From Burkholderia thailandensis E264 (lineage in GTDB: Bacteria; Pseudomonadota; Gammaproteobacteria; Burkholderiales; Burkholderiaceae): 64,000 bases of DNA. Below the pieces are notes generated by a model. That model was not told the DNA's origin. It saw only the letters and a list, made by a program, of their open reading frames with translations, and did no database searches. Of this stretch, positions 63,713 to 64,000 are shown one piece after another (position 1 is the stretch's first letter; each line of letters starts with the position of its first letter). Location: positions 62,001 through 126,000 of the forward strand of contig NC_007651.1 of assembly GCF_000012365.1 (NCBI RefSeq). Direction: 5' to 3'. Position numbers and translations under genes: made by a program.

Positions 63713-64000
63713 CTATGCCGCTGTGTGGTGCGCGGCGAGTTGGCGGCGCAACGTTGTTGCCCTTGCCTGTGAGCATCCGAGGTGACGGCGTATGTCGGCG
63801 ACGGTGGGGCGCACGTGACCTGCGGCAATGTCCTCGACGAGTCGAGCTAGGTCGTCTTCGGACGACCCAGCGTCCGATGACCGCGTGAGCGGATCGTCGC
63901 GTGGGGCGCGAGTGTGAGTCGTACCGCCGTGACCGTGCGACGGGCGTTCGAAAGTCACAGTCGCGTCGGCGTGACTTTCCTCCTCTGCTGCGACCTTTGA
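63713..64000 (-). CDS. Small helix-turn-helix protein, cut by the window end
   Basis: Reverse-strand frame running past the right edge of the window; a GTG at 63958 is a possible internal start. The C-terminal 45 residues (LARLVEDIAAGHVRPTVADIRRHLGCSQARATTLRRQLAAH, in parts) look like a winged-helix DNA-binding region. The region upstream (KVAAEEESHADATVTFERP) keeps coding, so the true start is probably outside. It precedes the C39-like pair and may control it. Confidence 0.55.
   Translation of the reverse strand, partial: SKVAAEEESHADATVTFERPSHGHGGTTHTRAPRDDPLTRSSDAGSSEDDLARLVEDIAAGHVRPTVADIRRHLGCSQARATTLRRQLAAHHTAA

Noticed and set aside
1..64000. CRISPR arrays
   Set aside because: No regular repeat-spacer series was seen; the short repeats at 17.8-18.7 kb and 42.8 kb are too few and unevenly spaced.

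Overview
The window is high-GC DNA whose housekeeping content points to a Burkholderia of the pseudomallei/thailandensis group, probably chromosome 1. The reasons are the codon bias, the gene set (PaaX/GlxA regulators beside a beta-oxidation operon, gshA, ada-alkA, speG, yaeQ) and a Tae2/BPSL0067-type amidase with its partner. No RNA operon, CRISPR array or complete tRNA is present.

1-16.1 kb is core chromosome. A fatty acid desaturase, a PaaX-type regulator and a GlxA/AraC-type regulator face a rightward acyl-CoA catabolism run: acyl-CoA dehydrogenase, thiolase, bifunctional hydratase/3-hydroxyacyl-CoA dehydrogenase and class III CoA-transferase. Two secreted proteins, an orphan type VI amidase/immunity pair, and an ECF sigma/anti-sigma pair divergent from a catalase-like peroxidase and a cytochrome b561 follow. 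The last four genes share a two-sided promoter region with matched ECF-type elements.

16.3-22 kb is an insertion zone: an AT-richer membrane protein, a 378-bp internally deleted IS256-family element with terminal repeats and target duplication, a cassette (Zn-finger-like small protein, large serine recombinase, ParB-like protein) with repeated sequence motifs, and an inverted double copy of an IS66 end that truncates the ParB gene and an LprI-like gene.

22.4-33.7 kb returns to core genes: DUF4382 lipoprotein, speG, yaeQ, a VOC protein, ada-alkA, gshA, a group-2 sigma factor. 33.9-37.7 kb is decayed: a DUF2846 lipoprotein pseudogene, a Spy-like periplasmic protein, a phage portal fragment, an N-terminally truncated P2-type integrase, and a ParA-like ATPase behind a strong promoter overlapped by a palindromic operator.

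From 37.8 kb to the window end is a genomic island. Its left boundary is marked by the 3' half of a tRNA-Lys(CUU) gene with its terminator, next to an integrase. It carries an inovirus Gp2-like gene (and a second, divergent relative), then a defence-like block: SF1 helicase + DUF2290, two reverse-strand unknown genes, a tightly overlapping DUF6361 / phospholipase-D nuclease / large SNF2-like helicase operon, and an HNH nuclease. Accessory lipoproteins, an EcsC-like protein and an XRE regulator beside a C39-like protein cluster follow. The far end of the island lies beyond 64 kb. The DUF6361-PLD-helicase operon is the best candidate for a little-described defence system; the serine recombinase-ParB cassette is the best candidate for an under-described mobile element.
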